DNA of 64,000 bases, taken from Dysgonomonas sp. UBA7710. Its GTDB lineage: Bacteria > Bacteroidota > Bacteroidia > Bacteroidales > Dysgonomonadaceae. Below, piece after piece: positions 16,172 to 24,071 of this stretch. The translations under genes and the position numbers were made by a program. The number at the start of each line of letters is the position of its first letter. The stretch's first letter is position 1. The DNA lies in assembly GCF_002482385.1 (NCBI RefSeq), contig NZ_DLFW01000002.1, positions 301,514-365,513 of the forward strand, read 5' to 3'. Below the pieces are notes generated by a model. That model was not told the origin of the DNA and ran no database searches. It saw only the letters and a program-made list of their open reading frames with translations.

Positions 16172-18160
16172 TTATTCTGCACTTGATACCTTTTTGAGTA
16201 CAATCTGTTCTGAATTCTTGGCTATTAATTTTGAAAAGAAATCACGTAGACTCTCATATTCAGTAGGTAAGAATTGTAGCTTCTTCAATTGGTACTGATA
16301 ATGAAGCCGGACTTGACTGCCTGATTGAACAACCCGGTAGATGAGGCTCATATCATTATCGTTGAGGAGCATTCTCTCACCTTTGGGTAACTCTTCTACT
16401 GTATATCCTTCTGGTACAATAAAATCTATTATTTGTACAAAATTGAGGAGATAGTCGAATTCGATTGGATACTCACGTGTTTCTTTCTTAAATGGATTCT
16501 CGGAATATGGTTTATCTGTAAGTGGAGTGATATATAAAAATTCATCAGCCGTGTCAATATCCGAGGATTGTATATAATTCATTTTCAAGGCCTCACTGGT
16601 GTTATCCAGATTAGATATAGAGAAACTGTCTATTTCACAGGAAAGTCTCTTACTTATCGATTCTATATAGTCATTTTGATCTTTATGGTTGTAGTAGCTG
16701 ACCTTGGTATTGTATGCGGCAGCACCTTTGCGTGTGTCGGTTGATTTGCCGACAAGTTTAGAATCGTTAATAGTTATATTTATTGTTTTTAATATTGAAC
16801 CGGTCGAAACTCCAGTAAGGTCCACCCAGTCGGAATAGTCTGTTCTCAGGATACGTGCTTGTGGTACCATGCATTTTTCGGGAAGCAAGTTCCAGTCTCC
16901 GTATTTGGCTGCGGCATCGGTAAAGTACATTGTAGTATCTATTTTGACGCCTGTAATTACATAGTTAAATGCTGATATACTAGGATGCGATATAGGCATG
17001 CGTCCATTACTTCTGGTACTCAATATTACGGGGAATGCATTGAATCCTCCGGCCTGGAGTGCGTTTATTAACAGGAAGTTTACGTCCGCGCTTGTACCAA
17101 TTCCGTTCTTTAAGGCATCTTTCAGATTTTTTGGATAGAAAGCGTTGTGGTCATTCCATTTCACTTTGTATTTGACCATATCCTGTATTTCTTTTGCTCT
17201 GTCAAAGGTTACATTCCCTTTGGTTATTTCGTCTTTGAATAAATCCGCTTTCTTCAGATTACCTCCGAACAGACTGGATTCCATAATTTCTTTATCGATA
17301 TTGCTCCACGATGAAGAATAGTTTTTCACTGTGGAATATGGCATTTGTATGCTTTTAAGTTCAAAAGAAACTTTCGATATATAATCGTTTATTGTCCATA
17401 GATACGATTCATTCTTAATAGCGGGAACATCGGTTGCCTCAAATGTATAACGATCGGCAGAACATCGTACCTGAGTTGCTTGCGATCGTCCGTTGTCATC
17501 TTTATACTGGATATGGAACGTCTCATTTACAGGCTCTTTCTTAGGCCTTAATGCGATGTATCCCTGAGTATTTAAGTTGTACCGGAAGTACTCAGGTAAT
17601 ATGACGTCAAATGAGGTGTAGAGAATCGGTATAGATGACTGAAAATTGAAATCGCGGAGATCGTAAAAGAAATCAGATACGATTGTGTATTTGTATTCTA
17701 TAACAGATCCTACTTTTGCAGCAGGCATTGTAAATTTCCTTACTTTCCATTTATTGTCGGTATCTTCTTCAAAAATGAAATCTTTGGATAATTTTGTCTT
17801 CACTACTTTACCTCCTTCCAGATTGTAAGTTGTTCCGGATAACCCTCTGATATCTTCTTTTGATGAACTGCTCGCCTGATAATATGGGATTTCCTGGTCA
17901 CACCACTCAAGGCCTTCGGTTTTAAGTATTTTTATCTTCACCTGAAGTGTGTATTCAAACTGAAAGCCATATAGGTTGTTGTAGACGAAGCGTGTATCAC
18001 CTTTTTTCAATAACATAACGGCGGCGGCAGTCGTATCCTGAGGATATGAGGTCATCGACAATTCATCAACTGTGGCGTTACCGTACTTTGATTGTGAATA
18101 GCAATTATAACCATTCAGAAATACGAAAATAAACAGAATAAAGAGGGCAATCTTTTTCAT
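16172..18160 (-). CDS. DUF3857 / transglutaminase-like protein, apparently catalytically inactive
   Basis: 662 residues, signal peptide 1-22 (ending NCYSQ). It has the same architecture as its downstream neighbour: DUF3857 domain (about 55-250) and transglutaminase-like core (about 310-430). Where the active-site cysteine is expected, the sequence reads GIGTSADVNFLL, and the histidine position reads FNYVITG, so both Cys and His are lost while the Asp of YFTDAAA remains. Binding rather than catalysis is therefore likely (inference). It is the first gene of the pair and was probably produced by duplication of the active form. Confidence 0.82.
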   Translation of the reverse strand: MKKIALFILFIFVFLNGYNCYSQSKYGNATVDELSMTSYPQDTTAAAVMLLKKGDTRFVYNNLYGFQFEYTLQVKIKILKTEGLEWCDQEIPYYQASSSSKEDIRGLSGTTYNLEGGKVVKTKLSKDFIFEEDTDNKWKVRKFTMPAAKVGSVIEYKYTIVSDFFYDLRDFNFQSSIPILYTSFDVILPEYFRYNLNTQGYIALRPKKEPVNETFHIQYKDDNGRSQATQVRCSADRYTFEATDVPAIKNESYLWTINDYISKVSFELKSIQMPYSTVKNYSSSWSNIDKEIMESSLFGGNLKKADLFKDEITKGNVTFDRAKEIQDMVKYKVKWNDHNAFYPKNLKDALKNGIGTSADVNFLLINALQAGGFNAFPVILSTRSNGRMPISHPSISAFNYVITGVKIDTTMYFTDAAAKYGDWNLLPEKCMVPQARILRTDYSDWVDLTGVSTGSILKTINITINDSKLVGKSTDTRKGAAAYNTKVSYYNHKDQNDYIESISKRLSCEIDSFSISNLDNTSEALKMNYIQSSDIDTADEFLYITPLTDKPYSENPFKKETREYPIEFDYLLNFVQIIDFIVPEGYTVEELPKGERMLLNDNDMSLIYRVVQSGSQVRLHYQYQLKKLQFLPTEYESLRDFFSKLIAKNSEQIVLKKVSSAE

Positions 18161-18499
18161 AATATTAGGTTAATTAAATTAGAGTAAATGTATAAAAATG
18201 TTTATGAATATTAATTTGCCGAAAGTATGTCGTAAAGCATATTTCTGGTATTTTATACGCCTTTGGGGCCGGAATAAGGGAATTTCTCCCTATTGTTCTT
18301 TATTATATAAAACTGTTAACTGTTTTTTATATAAAAACTTTACAAAAGTGACACTTATGCATTGAATTTCTCATAGATGCTTTTTTTTCTTTTCATTCTT
18401 TTCAATAATTGTGAATCATCAATTGTAGGCTGATGGTTTTTTGTATGTATAGATAAATTTAAAAGGATATTTCCATATATTTATACTAAAAAAATTAAT
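18161..18499. other. Divergent intergenic region (DUF3857 operon / GNAT gene)
   Basis: 339 AT-rich bases between divergent genes. I see no gene, no perfect TAnnTTTG box in either direction (only an imperfect TACTTTCG on the minus strand near 18220-18228) and no repeat family. Confidence 0.5.
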
Positions 18500-18955
18500 A
18501 TGAAAATCAGATTGCTGAACCCCGGAGAGCAAATTCCGTACGATTTACTTCTTTCGGCTGATCCTTCGATAGAGGTCATCGGGAAATATCTGGATCGGAA
18601 TTATACCTATGTTGCGGAAAAGGAGGGCAGGATAGTAGCTGTATATATATTATATCCGGTTGAAGCTGATATAATCGAAATAAAGAATATAGCAGTAGCT
18701 GAAGACTGTCGGAATCAGGGTGTCGGTACTGCCTTATTGGTTCATGCTGCCGGTATATCCAGAGATTCAGGATATAGTAAACTTATTATTGGTACCGCAG
18801 ATGTTAGCTTGTCTCCTCTTAGCCTGTATCAGAAAAATGGATTTAAGATCTCAGGTGTTAAAAAGAATTTCTTCGTTGACAACTATCCGGAACCTGTATT
18901 CGACGATGGCGAGCGTTGTGTGGATATGGTAATGCTGGAAAAGAATCTCTTGTAA
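18500..18955 (+). CDS. GNAT-family N-acetyltransferase
   Basis: 151 residues forming a single GNAT domain. It has the central beta strand IIEIKNIAVAEDCRNQGVGTALL, in which Q/R-x-x-G-x-G (RNQGVG) binds the acetyl-CoA pyrophosphate, then a helix, LIIGTADVS, and the late LYQKNGFKISGVKKNFF motif common to small-molecule or amino-group acetyltransferases. It is cytoplasmic and transfers acetyl from acetyl-CoA to an amine, but the acceptor cannot be deduced. The gene is monocistronic and convergent with the RRM protein gene. Confidence 0.9.
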   Translation: MKIRLLNPGEQIPYDLLLSADPSIEVIGKYLDRNYTYVAEKEGRIVAVYILYPVEADIIEIKNIAVAEDCRNQGVGTALLVHAAGISRDSGYSKLIIGTADVSLSPLSLYQKNGFKISGVKKNFFVDNYPEPVFDDGERCVDMVMLEKNLL

Positions 18956-18988
18956 AAAACAAGAGAGCCATACTATCCAGTATGGCTC
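18955..18988 (-). terminator. Terminator of the RRM-protein gene
   Basis: On the minus strand, GAGCCATACT pairs with AGTATGGCTC (18965-18988) around a 4-base loop, followed by a T-rich run to about 18955. It sits between convergent genes; the plus strand lacks a T run, so it mainly serves the minus-strand gene. Confidence 0.75.
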
Positions 18989-19011
18989 CTCATGTATTTT
19001 GTCAGAGACTA

Positions 19012-19335
19012 TTAATATTCACGTCTTCTGTATCCACCATTATTGCCTCCACCTCTGTTATTGTCATAACTTCTGCGAGGACGATCACCTTCTGTGCGAG
19101 GACGAGCTTCAGAAACGGAAATAGTTCTTCCGTCATATTCAGCACCATTCAGTTCTTCAATAGCTTTTTGGCCAGCTGCATTGTCAGCTAATTCAACAAA
19201 ACCGTAACCTTTAGAACGGCCAGTAGCTTTGTCCATAATAACTTTTGCTGAAGTGATTTCTCCGTATTCACTGAATAGATCCTTCAAATCATTGTCGTTG
19301 ATGCTGTAGCTCAACCCTGCGATAAAAATGTTCAT
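19012..19335 (-). CDS. RRM RNA-binding protein (small glycine/arginine-tailed)
   Basis: 107 residues. One RNA-recognition motif fills residues 1-80: RNP2 is IFIAGLS (3-9) and RNP1 is KGYGFVEL (about 42-49), with the aromatic residues that stack on RNA bases. The C-terminal 27 residues are Arg/Gly/Asn-rich and flexible. Bacteroidota lack a recognisable Hfq, and small RRM proteins of this type are thought to act as post-transcriptional regulators there. The mRNA appears to have a pyrimidine-rich leader of about 145 bases, which fits possible self-regulation (inference). Confidence 0.93.
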   Translation of the reverse strand: MNIFIAGLSYSINDNDLKDLFSEYGEITSAKVIMDKATGRSKGYGFVELADNAAGQKAIEELNGAEYDGRTISVSEARPRTEGDRPRRSYDNNRGGGNNGGYRRREY

Positions 19336-19487
19336 TGTAAAAAAATAAAATTAAATAATAAATACTCTATGCAGAAGATGTAAATAAATAGGAAAGCTAA
19401 AAGAAACTAGACAAGAAAGGTTACCAAAGAAGGGAAATGACTTGAAAAGAAAAATTTAAACTACACTTAAGAACTCTTATGCGATAG
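19336..19487 (-). promoter_or_regulatory. Long U/C-rich 5' leader of the RRM gene
   Basis: Between the -7-like box TACATTTG (19488-19495, minus strand) and the start codon lie about 150 bases. On the coding strand they are dominated by runs such as TTTCTTTTC and CCCTTCTTT and show little hairpin potential. Confidence 0.45.
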
Positions 19488-19495
19488 CAAATGTA
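19488..19495 (-). promoter_or_regulatory. -7 box TACATTTG upstream of the RRM gene
   Basis: A perfect TAnnTTTG match on the minus strand. No TTTG is seen at the expected 19-20 base spacing, so the assignment is moderate. Confidence 0.45.
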
Positions 19496-19588
19496 AAAAT
19501 AAAAATCAGTTATTTAGCATTTTAACCAATTATTTTTTTGTTACGCCTTGCTTTTTTATATTTTATTGTATGATTATGACTGAAAATG

Positions 19589-20530
19589 TCAGGAATTGAA
19601 CCTTTTATAATTTTCAATGACACTGATCACCGTGTCCTTATCATTTCCGATTTGTTTCTTTAACGTATCGATGTCGATAAATTTCTCGTCAGGACGTACA
19701 AAATCAATGAATTCGGCCGTTAATTCCTTATTATATAGATCTCCGTCGAAGTTGAACAGATTTACCTCTATGCTTATATTATCTCCATTGTGGAGGGTGG
19801 GGCGCTTGCCTATATATAGCATACCATCATATCTTTGTCCCTCTACATGCACATATACTGCATATACTCCAAACGCCGGGATTACTTTATATGTTTCCCA
19901 TACCTGGATGTTTGCCGTAGGAAAGCCTATTGTCCGTCCCACTTTGAAACCTTCCACTATCTTTCCCGAGATAGTATAGTTATACGAGAGCAATTTAGCG
20001 GCCTTACGGATATATCCTTCGGCGAGTAATTTGCGGATACGGGATGAACTCACATGTTCTTCTCCGGGAAGTTCCCGGGCTTCGATAACGTTGATCCCTA
20101 TTTCACCGCCGTAGCGTTTATAGTCGGCAAAACCATCTTCCCTGTTATGCCCGAAGCGGTGATCGTATCCGATAACTAAAGTGTTTACTGAAAGTTTATC
20201 TTTTAGTATATCTTTCATAAACTCTCCGGCTGAGAGTTGGGAAATCTCCGTTGTAAAATCAAGACAGACACAATAATCGATTCCGGTGGAAGCCAGACGC
20301 TCTGTTTTTTCATCAAATCCGCAAAGCAATGCCGGTTGATAATCTTTTTGTAAAACCTTTCGTGGATGTACCGGAAAAGTAATAACGGCAGAGGGTAATT
20401 CACGTTTGGCCGCCTCCTCTTTCACCTGGTTTATCAGGAAGCGGTGACCGGTATGTACACCGTCGAAAAAGCCTATTGTAGCTACTAACGGCGCGTGTTG
20501 TAGTTTATGTTCTCTGTCTATAAGCAACAT
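19589..20530 (-). CDS. ribF: Bifunctional riboflavin kinase / FAD synthetase
   Basis: 313 residues. The N-terminal FAD synthetase (FMN adenylyltransferase) domain has the nucleotidyl-transferase motif TIGFFDGVHTGH (about 18-29) and the SSSRIRKLL signature (about 157-165). The C-terminal riboflavin kinase domain (about 185-310) has GRTIGFPTANI and the late VNLFNFDGDLY and FIDFVRPDEKF segments. The enzyme makes FMN from riboflavin and then FAD, supplying the flavoproteins seen elsewhere in the window (Nuo, Rnf). The gene is 13 bases downstream of the HAD phosphatase gene, likely co-transcribed. No FMN riboswitch was recognised. Confidence 0.96.
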   Translation of the reverse strand: MLLIDREHKLQHAPLVATIGFFDGVHTGHRFLINQVKEEAAKRELPSAVITFPVHPRKVLQKDYQPALLCGFDEKTERLASTGIDYCVCLDFTTEISQLSAGEFMKDILKDKLSVNTLVIGYDHRFGHNREDGFADYKRYGGEIGINVIEARELPGEEHVSSSRIRKLLAEGYIRKAAKLLSYNYTISGKIVEGFKVGRTIGFPTANIQVWETYKVIPAFGVYAVYVHVEGQRYDGMLYIGKRPTLHNGDNISIEVNLFNFDGDLYNKELTAEFIDFVRPDEKFIDIDTLKKQIGNDKDTVISVIENYKRFNS

Positions 20531-20543
20531 ATGTGGCTATTGT

Positions 20544-21176
20544 TTATAATAATCCCCTATCTGTAAATACTTTTCGCAGGTCTTCATCCTGATCGGTCAG
20601 ATAAGTTTGGAATCCCAGTTTTTCTCCGATCTCTACATTTGCTTTTCCGTCATCGAAGAAAAGCGTTTCGGCAGGGTCCATTTTGGAGTCGGCTATAATG
20701 AAATCGAAAATTTCCCGGTCTGGTTTAGCGCATCCTATTTCATATGATAAATAACATTTATCGAAATAAGCATTAATGGGTAATCCTTCAGGCGAAAACT
20801 CATGTGTCATGGCCCATCCCATTACTGAGGGATTGGTATTACTAAGTAAATAAACTTTATATTTTTTACGGAGGTCTTTCAGCAACTGATATTTATAATC
20901 AGGTATATCGACTAAAAAACCTAACCATGCATGGTCTATTTGTTCTGCTGTGACATTCGGATTATTCGACAATTTGCGGAATTCAGTAACAAAATCTTCA
21001 CGGTTTATTTTGCCTTCTTCGTATTCGAGGAAAATCCCTTTCTGACGGAATTCTCCCAAATATTCGTTGATATTAGGGAATCCCAGTGCTGTAAAACGAT
21101 CTAATGCGGTTTGTTTGTGCAGGCTTACTATCACACCACCAAAGTCGAAGAGGATGTTCTTAATGTTTTTGCTCAT
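20544..21176 (-). CDS. HAD-superfamily phosphatase (YihX/epoxide-hydrolase-like subfamily)
   Basis: 210 residues. HAD motifs are present in order: motif I LFDFGGVIV (nucleophile Asp at about residue 11), motif II LLSNTNPS (about 115-122), motif III lysine in GCAKPDREIF (about 148-157), and motif IV FFDDGKANVEIG (about 173-184). The DFGGV form of motif I and the helical cap between motifs I and II resemble YihX-type sugar-phosphate phosphatases. The substrate is unknown; the neighbouring ribF hints at a nucleotide or flavin phosphate but does not prove it. Confidence 0.88.
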   Translation of the reverse strand: MSKNIKNILFDFGGVIVSLHKQTALDRFTALGFPNINEYLGEFRQKGIFLEYEEGKINREDFVTEFRKLSNNPNVTAEQIDHAWLGFLVDIPDYKYQLLKDLRKKYKVYLLSNTNPSVMGWAMTHEFSPEGLPINAYFDKCYLSYEIGCAKPDREIFDFIIADSKMDPAETLFFDDGKANVEIGEKLGFQTYLTDQDEDLRKVFTDRGLL

Positions 21177-21385
21177 AAAATTGTAAAATTAGATTTTGCT
21201 CTATAATAGCACGAAGTTAGTTATTTATTCTTTAAGAGCCGTTATTTTCAATTTTGTATTTGTATTTTTGTTAACATTAAGTAGAAGAAAGTATTTAATG
21301 ATATATTATATTTATTGGAGTCTGACTACTTGTTGTAATCTGAATAAGATAATAAATATGTCAGAGACCTTAAAATTGTTTCAGA

Positions 21386-22108
21386 GTGCTTTATAAAACA
21401 AGGGGTTTGGTACTCAATACCATCAATTATAACGATAAATATGTTCTTGCCCAGGTTTTTACAGAATCATTCGGGCGGGTAACTTATATGGTGTCGAAAG
21501 CCAGAGGTAAGAGTTCGAAAGTACCCAAATCTCTATTTTCGCCGCTTGCTATCCTCGATATGGAAGTAGAGCATCAGGCTTCCCGCGATATACAACGGAT
21601 ACGTGAAGCCCGCGCCGATATGTATTTGTATGATATATCCGGTGATTTGAGCAAGACATCCATGGCTTTTTTCCTTTCCGAATTTCTTACCCGGGTATTG
21701 AAGGATACGAACGATAGCCGGCTGCTTTTTAGTTTTCTGGAACAATCGGTACAGATTTTGGAAATGACAGATAAGAGTATTTCTAACTTTCATTTGGTAT
21801 TCATGCTTAAACTCACCCACTTTTTAGGCTTTTACCCTAATTTGGAAGAGTACAGAGAGAATGGCTTGTTTGATATGATGAATGGCGAATTTGTTCTCTA
21901 TCAGCCTTTGCATAAACACTTTCTGAACAGGACGGATAGTAAATCACTTTCGTTATTAGCCCGTATCTCATATGAAAATATGCACCATTTTGTCTTTTCG
22001 CGCCAAGACAGGATAAATATAATAAATAAGGTGCTGGAGTATTATCGCTTACATCTTTACGATTTTCCCGGTTTGAAATCATTGGATGTATTGCATGAAT
22101 TGTTTTGA
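21386..22108 (+). CDS. recO: DNA repair protein RecO
   Basis: 240 residues starting with GTG (21386), the codon in register with the conserved MLYKTRGLVLNTINYND start of RecO. No ATG is available before residue 35, within the conserved part. The N-terminal OB fold (1-about 80, AQVFTESFGRVTYMVSKARGK) binds single-stranded DNA and the helical C-terminus follows. RecO loads RecA onto SSB-coated DNA with RecR. The C-terminal four-cysteine zinc motif of some RecO proteins is absent. Preceding bases encode an overlapping 12-codon frame ending at 21396, probably not a gene. Confidence 0.92.
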   Translation: MLYKTRGLVLNTINYNDKYVLAQVFTESFGRVTYMVSKARGKSSKVPKSLFSPLAILDMEVEHQASRDIQRIREARADMYLYDISGDLSKTSMAFFLSEFLTRVLKDTNDSRLLFSFLEQSVQILEMTDKSISNFHLVFMLKLTHFLGFYPNLEEYRENGLFDMMNGEFVLYQPLHKHFLNRTDSKSLSLLARISYENMHHFVFSRQDRINIINKVLEYYRLHLYDFPGLKSLDVLHELF

Positions 22109-22173
22109 TAGGGTTTCTAAATATCAAAATGGAATTTCATATATTCGTAGCTTGTAATATGTAACTAACATTT

Positions 22174-23967
22174 ATGACATTGGAAGAAGTAAAGAATTCG
22201 TATAAAAATCGTATCGATAAAGAGAAAGCGACGTTATCCCAACTAAAGAGGGTCATATTTCAGGTAGGGACTTTCCGGTTGGTCATAGTCTTGGTTTGTA
22301 TTGTTACCTGTTATATTTTGTGGAGTGATACACCAGTGGTGCTGACTGTAATAGGAGTATGTTTAGTGATCTATCTCTTTTTAATGAAATATCATAACCG
22401 GCTGTTTCTTCAAAAGAAGTATTGCGAATTACTTGTTCAAAATGCAGAAAACGAACTGAAAGGGATTGATTATGACTTTTCTGCATTCGACGGCGCTCCC
22501 GAAAAAGCAGATGCAAACCATAGTTACAGTGTAGATCTGGATTTGTTTGGTAATCATTCTCTTTTTCAATCAGTCAATCGGACTGTGACATCTTTCGGAA
22601 AAGACAGGCTGGCGGATACATTGCTTTACCCCTTCGAGAAGAAAGACGAAATCGTGGCTCAGCAAGAAGCATTGAAAGAGTTGAGAGGGAAGACCGAATT
22701 ACTAGACCATTTCAGGGCAGTAGGGCAAATGACAGGTGCAGAAGATTTGAATATCCATTTCTTTTCACAGCAGTTTATGCAGACAAAGCTTTTATCCAAG
22801 AGTTTCTGGCGGTATTTTATGTATATTGCTCCTGTTGTTTCCGTTACGGTTCTTATTCTATGTATTGCCGGCCAGCTTCCATATGCTGTATTAGGTCTGG
22901 TCTGGACAATGTTCTTCTTGTTGAGTCTTGCTCCCCTAAAGGATATTAATGCGAAGAAGAACCTGTTTGAAAAAAAAATAGAGACGCTCGGTACATATTC
23001 GAAACTATTCAGAATAATAGAGAATGAAAAATTTGAATCTTTCTTATTAAATAAGATACAGGACAAGATAAACAGTGGAGAATCGGCGTCTCTGGCTATA
23101 CACCAGTTGAAGGCGTATAGTAATAATCTCGACCAATCGTCGAATGTTCTGGGACTCCTTTTCCTCAATCCCTTCTTTTTCTGGAATGTTATCTATTCCA
23201 TAAAAATAGAGAAATGGATTACCCATCATAAGGATAATATTATCACCTGGCTGAAAATTCTGGCAAAGTTTGACAGCCTTGTTTCTCTTGGGATCTTTGC
23301 CTATAATAACCCTGGTTACGCATATCCGCAAGTTGCAGATACTTTTATGCTGGAAGGAAAAGATATAGGCCACCCGATGCTTAACAGATGCGTTTGTGTC
23401 CGCAACGATGTGACGATAAGCCGGCATCCTTATTTTCTAGTTGTGACGGGGGCGAATATGGCCGGCAAGAGTACTTATCTGCGTACAGTCGGTATAAATT
23501 TAATCCTGGCATGTGCGGGTGCGCCTGTATGTGCGACATCGCTAAAGTTTTATCCTTATAAATTGGTTACAAATTTGCGGACTTCCGATTCGCTTACAGA
23601 TAACGAATCTTACTTCTTTGCCGAACTCAAACGGCTGAAGATGATTATCGACCGTCTGCAATCGGGTGAGCAATTGTTTATTATTCTGGATGAAATACTG
23701 AAAGGAACCAATTCGGAAGATAAACAAAAAGGTTCTATTGCTCTGATGAAACAATTGGTTTCGCTCGATGGAAACGGGATAATTGCCACGCATGATCTCG
23801 TATTGGGTAATCTGGAACAAGAATTCCCGGATGCGATAAAGAATTACAGATTTGAGGCTGATATAAAGGATGAGCAGTTGTCCTTTACATACAAAATAAG
23901 GGAAGGTGTGGCCCAGAATATGAATGCAAGTTTTCTGATGAAAAAAATGGGAATAACAGGGCTTTGA
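22174..23967 (+). CDS. Membrane-anchored MutS-family ATPase
   Basis: 597 residues. The C-terminal ATPase is clearly MutS-like: Walker A TGANMAGKST (about 425-434), Walker B IILDEILKGTN and the IATHDLVLGNLE switch. N-terminal mismatch-recognition and connector domains are absent. Two hydrophobic hairpins are present instead (about 30-70 and 215-260), predicting four membrane segments. Such proteins are common in Bacteroidota and annotated as MutS-related, but a role in mismatch repair is doubtful. It lies between recO (65 bases upstream) and DUF2851, all on the plus strand. GC-rich dispersed repeats start directly after its stop codon. Confidence 0.85.
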   Translation: MTLEEVKNSYKNRIDKEKATLSQLKRVIFQVGTFRLVIVLVCIVTCYILWSDTPVVLTVIGVCLVIYLFLMKYHNRLFLQKKYCELLVQNAENELKGIDYDFSAFDGAPEKADANHSYSVDLDLFGNHSLFQSVNRTVTSFGKDRLADTLLYPFEKKDEIVAQQEALKELRGKTELLDHFRAVGQMTGAEDLNIHFFSQQFMQTKLLSKSFWRYFMYIAPVVSVTVLILCIAGQLPYAVLGLVWTMFFLLSLAPLKDINAKKNLFEKKIETLGTYSKLFRIIENEKFESFLLNKIQDKINSGESASLAIHQLKAYSNNLDQSSNVLGLLFLNPFFFWNVIYSIKIEKWITHHKDNIITWLKILAKFDSLVSLGIFAYNNPGYAYPQVADTFMLEGKDIGHPMLNRCVCVRNDVTISRHPYFLVVTGANMAGKSTYLRTVGINLILACAGAPVCATSLKFYPYKLVTNLRTSDSLTDNESYFFAELKRLKMIIDRLQSGEQLFIILDEILKGTNSEDKQKGSIALMKQLVSLDGNGIIATHDLVLGNLEQEFPDAIKNYRFEADIKDEQLSFTYKIREGVAQNMNASFLMKKMGITGL

Positions 23968-23968
23968 T

Positions 23969-24060
23969 GCCCCTCCCATCGTCCCCGAAAGGGGGAGGAG
24001 TTGATTGAATATTAATTTATGGCTTTGCTAAAGTACCCTAAGGGGGATTTAGGGGGCTTA
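23969..24060. repeat. GC-rich palindromic dispersed repeat pair
   Basis: Two elements: CCCCTCCC...GGGGGAGGAG (23969-24000), then after a 30-base AT spacer a CCCTAAGGGGGATTTAGGGG element (24031-24060). The same two elements in the same order and orientation occur at 41600-41720, and the second alone at 61175-61206. They begin one base after a stop codon and end 11 bases before the next start. Confidence 0.8.
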
Positions 24061-24071
24061 ACTAATATATT

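Noticed and set aside
21196..21396. Small gene upstream of and overlapping recO
   Set aside because: Low-complexity hydrophobic translation without family features, no promoter or ribosome site, and it overlaps the recO start.
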